From assembly GCA_031404015.1 (NCBI GenBank), contig JANNGT010000347.1, positions 1 to 6,658 of the forward strand: a stretch of 6,658 bases of DNA, read 5' to 3'. Within the stretch, counting starts at the first letter, position 1, and each line of letters begins with the position of its first letter. The notes beneath the pieces are model-generated. The model saw only the letters and a list, made by a program, of their open reading frames with translations, made no database searches and had not been told where the DNA came from. This DNA comes from RPQJ01 sp031404015 (GTDB taxonomy: Bacteria > Pseudomonadota > Gammaproteobacteria > Steroidobacterales > Steroidobacteraceae). Of this stretch, positions 4,963 to 6,658 are shown one piece after another. A program made the translations under genes and the position numbers.

Positions 4963-5807
4963 TGGGCAGTCGCTGCGGCGTTCTCGCCCTCAATCACCAC
5001 GTCGTAGTCTTTGCGGAGCCGTGCGTAGTTGCTGGCCAGTGCGGCTTCGCGCTGGTCATTCTCCCATTCACGGGTAACGGCCTTGCGGGCCTCGTCCAGG
5101 GAAGGCACATAACCCGGTTTGCGCTCAGTGATGCGCAGCAGATGCACGCCGAATCCCGAGGGCACCGGGCCAACCCACTGCCCCACCGGCGCGGTTGCCA
5201 GTGCCTTCCCGAACTCATCACCGAAATCGCGGACAACGAGGTCCAGCGGCAGCTTGTCGACGCGGGTCGGCAACATGCTGCCCTGGCCCTGGGATTCGGG
5301 TGTTGCGCCCTTGTTCAGGGCAGCCAGCGATACCGTTATCGCGGACTCGAGCTGGTTCCCGTATCGGGCCGGATCGAAGAACACCTGCTCGAAGCTGAGC
5401 ACGGGCGGCATCTGGAATTTCGCGGCATTCTTGCTCAGGTAGGCAGTCAGCTGCGCGTCGCTCGCCCCGCCGGACTTGCCCTCTTCTTCAATCAGCACTT
5501 CCAGTTTCTGGCGTACGCGGCGCTTGATGACCGGATCGTCCTTGACCAGGCCAAGGGCGACGCCTTCACGGAACAGGATTTCGTCCCGCACATAGCTGTC
5601 GACCAGCCCGTTCAGCTCAACGGCTGCAGGCGGTCGTGACCAGGTCGACTGGAACTGGGTGGCGAGTCCCGCGATCACTGCTCGATTGACTGTAATTCGA
5701 TTGCCATCAGCGGATGGGGGCGCCACTTTGCCAAATAGGAGGAACAGCAGCAGGCCGATGAGCAGGAAGTGCAGCAGCGGCTCTTTCAGCAGCGCGGTGA
5801 TTTTCAA
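4959..5807 (-). CDS. Membrane-anchored parvulin-type peptidyl-prolyl isomerase
   Basis: 282 residues from a TTG start. KEPLLHFLLIGLLLFLLFG (about 8-26) is a single N-terminal anchor with the family-typical EPLLHF lead. A helical chaperone-like region follows, with VDSYVRDEILFREG and then a segment DDPVIKRRVRQKLE. The parvulin/rotamase-like part is about 130-240, beginning with SFEQVFF and ending at GFGVHLLRITERKPG, which corresponds to the FG.H...V motif of PpiC. It faces the periplasm and would help fold exported proteins, perhaps the neighbouring DUF3604 or HupE-like products. The TTG at 5807 has GGAG (5817-5814) six bases upstream. The longer GTG start at 5819 adds four residues, but is preceded directly by the T-run of a terminator and has no ribosome site. 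The stop overlaps the next gene by 4 bases. Confidence 0.87.
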   Translation of the reverse strand: MKITALLKEPLLHFLLIGLLLFLLFGKVAPPSADGNRITVNRAVIAGLATQFQSTWSRPPAAVELNGLVDSYVRDEILFREGVALGLVKDDPVIKRRVRQKLEVLIEEEGKSGGASDAQLTAYLSKNAAKFQMPPVLSFEQVFFDPARYGNQLESAITVSLAALNKGATPESQGQGSMLPTRVDKLPLDLVVRDFGDEFGKALATAPVGQWVGPVPSGFGVHLLRITERKPGYVPSLDEARKAVTREWENDQREAALASNYARLRKDYDVVIEGENAAATAQ

Positions 5808-5821
5808 ACCCGGCTCCACAT

Positions 5822-5853
5822 AAAAATGCGGCGGAGCTCAAGGCTCCGCCGCA
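5822..5853 (-). terminator. Rho-independent terminator after the DUF3604 gene
   Basis: On the - strand a perfect 11-base-pair stem (5853-5843 with 5837-5827, TGCGGCGGAGC and complement) with a five-base loop is followed at once by TTTTT (5826-5822). This is a textbook intrinsic terminator, 29 bases after the DUF3604 stop. Its T-run ends two bases before the GTG at 5819 and fourteen before the TTG at 5807 of the next gene. Confidence 0.85.
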
Positions 5854-5882
5854 GAGGGGTACGCGAATCGATCAGGCCGACA

Positions 5883-6658
5883 TCAGTTGGGCGTGTACCA
5901 GATCGGCGAGGTGAAGGCGCGCTCCTGATGGATCATGGCTACATTCTTCGGCATCGAGACCTTGTAGCGCACCGCATCGTAGGCCGTCCACCGGGGCGTG
6001 GGAATTTCCAGGACGCGGACGTAGTAAACCGCCTTCAGTTTTGCATCGAAGTCGGGATCGCTCCAGCTGGCCACCAGTTCCGGGGCACCGATGCTGTTGA
6101 CATAGGTGGCGGTCTTCAGATCAACCGTATTACCCACTGGCGGCAACTTTCCACCGGCATCCGGTTTGCGGTCACCCGCCCACTTCACGTCATAGATTTT
6201 TTCCTGCGTCTGGCCGTCTGCCGCGAGCCAGCCCTTGATGATCTGCACGCGATCAAGATTGGCGCCCTCCGGATCTTTCAATGCGGCAATCAGGAAGACA
6301 GGGGCCTTGCCCTCGGGGGCAGTCTTCAGGTCGCCGCCCATCGGCACGCCCTTCGTGTAGCCCGCTTTGACCAGGTCAGCAGTATCGCCGTCAGAAAAGT
6401 CGAAGCCACCGAAAAACCGAACCTTCATGCGCGGACCGGTGGTTGCGTAGGTTTCCCTGCGCTTCATCGCATCCCACAGCGCTTCGCGGGTATTGGCGGT
6501 TGCCCAGACTCCCATCCAGCCGGCTGCAGCCTGCTCCCAGCCATACTTAGCTGACGGAAACGGAAATTTCGCACATGTTGCCGCTTCTGCAGGGATAGGA
6601 AGTACCGGCAACTGGACCCCTGACAGGGCCAAAGTGATTACGGGGGATTTTAACGGAG
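5883..6658 (-). CDS. DUF3604 protein, C-terminal part (5' end outside window)
   Basis: About 258 codons are open to the right edge; the stop is the TGA at 5885-5883. Full DUF3604 proteins are about 600-750 residues, usually exported, with a PHP-like metal-dependent fold; substrates are unknown. Clear family motifs here are GVWATANTREALWDAMKRRE, YATTGPRM, VRFFGG, GVPMGGDL, ALKDPEGANLDRVQIIKGW, YYVRVLEIPTPRW and a closing QERAFTSPIWY. Recognisable similarity starts only near 6540. The roughly 40 residues encoded by 6541-6658 do not look like the SDTH-containing region expected there. A DUF3604-parvulin-HupE order recurs in Proteobacteria as far as I know, which supports a functional link with the two genes downstream, although a terminator separates them here. 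Confidence 0.88.
   Translation of the reverse strand, partial: PLKSPVITLALSGVQLPVLPIPAEAATCAKFPFPSAKYGWEQAAAGWMGVWATANTREALWDAMKRRETYATTGPRMKVRFFGGFDFSDGDTADLVKAGYTKGVPMGGDLKTAPEGKAPVFLIAALKDPEGANLDRVQIIKGWLAADGQTQEKIYDVKWAGDRKPDAGGKLPPVGNTVDLKTATYVNSIGAPELVASWSDPDFDAKLKAVYYVRVLEIPTPRWTAYDAVRYKVSMPKNVAMIHQERAFTSPIWYTPN
6541..6658. other. Unplaced edge segment, possible junction within DUF3604
   Basis: The segment is visibly lower in GC (53 of 98 bases in 6561-6658) than the genes around it. In the DUF3604 frame it stays open but encodes a Pro/Ala/Leu-rich peptide without family motifs. A short inverted repeat, GTTGCCG (6577-6583) and CGGCAAC (6606-6612), lies inside. It could be a divergent insert in the protein, the edge of a mobile element that truncated the gene, or an assembly join. 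Confidence 0.3.

Noticed and set aside
4216..5007. Long + strand open frame opposite the HupE-like gene
   Set aside because: The - strand has a signal peptide, helices and conserved motifs. The + frame is a His/Gln/Gly-rich shadow.
5769..6554. Long + strand open frame opposite the DUF3604 gene
   Set aside because: The opposite strand carries many DUF3604 motifs, and this frame shows none of any family.

Overview
The window is high-GC DNA that reads as a proteobacterial chromosome. Typical signals are Sec and lipoprotein signal peptides, AGGAG ribosome sites, 4-base GTGA/ATGA gene overlaps, and a DUF3604-parvulin-HupE/UreJ gene set. A gammaproteobacterium is the likeliest source, but that is an inference from gene content and no rRNA or tRNA is present to settle it.

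Layout. (1) 1-576: the 3' end of a DUF4143-type AAA ATPase/nuclease-like gene, followed within a few bases by a fossil that looks like the C-terminus of an IS91-type transposase. (2) 577-1550, + strand: a two-gene envelope operon encoding a lipoprotein with an Ala/Pro-rich stalk and a small exported protein. (3) 1547-1768, - strand: a two-helix small membrane protein, convergent with the previous gene so that the stop codons overlap. (4) 1769-2005: a gene-free gap with two inverted repeats. (5) 2006-3081, - strand: a CBS-pair protein whose stop codon overlaps the GTG start of a bacterial caleosin, an EF-hand and putative haem-peroxygenase family best known from plant lipid droplets and fungi. 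This is the most unusual content of the window. (6) 3082-3550: mostly leader or promoter DNA, with one doubtful - strand ORF. (7) 3551-3898, + strand: a collagen-like lipoprotein with three perfect 12-residue repeats, then a hairpin between convergent genes. (8) 3958-6658, - strand: HupE/UreJ-like membrane protein, membrane-anchored parvulin-type isomerase, and the C-terminal part of a DUF3604 protein that runs off the right edge.

How the genes may work together. The CBS and caleosin genes are translationally coupled, which suggests that an adenine-nucleotide-sensing protein is made together with a calcium-binding, possibly lipid-oxidising enzyme. The parvulin-like protein and HupE-like permease overlap by 4 bases and follow the DUF3604 gene, but a strong intrinsic terminator lies exactly between DUF3604 and the parvulin gene. 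That pair therefore needs readthrough or its own promoter. Most of the complete genes encode membrane or exported proteins; the CBS protein is the clear cytoplasmic exception.
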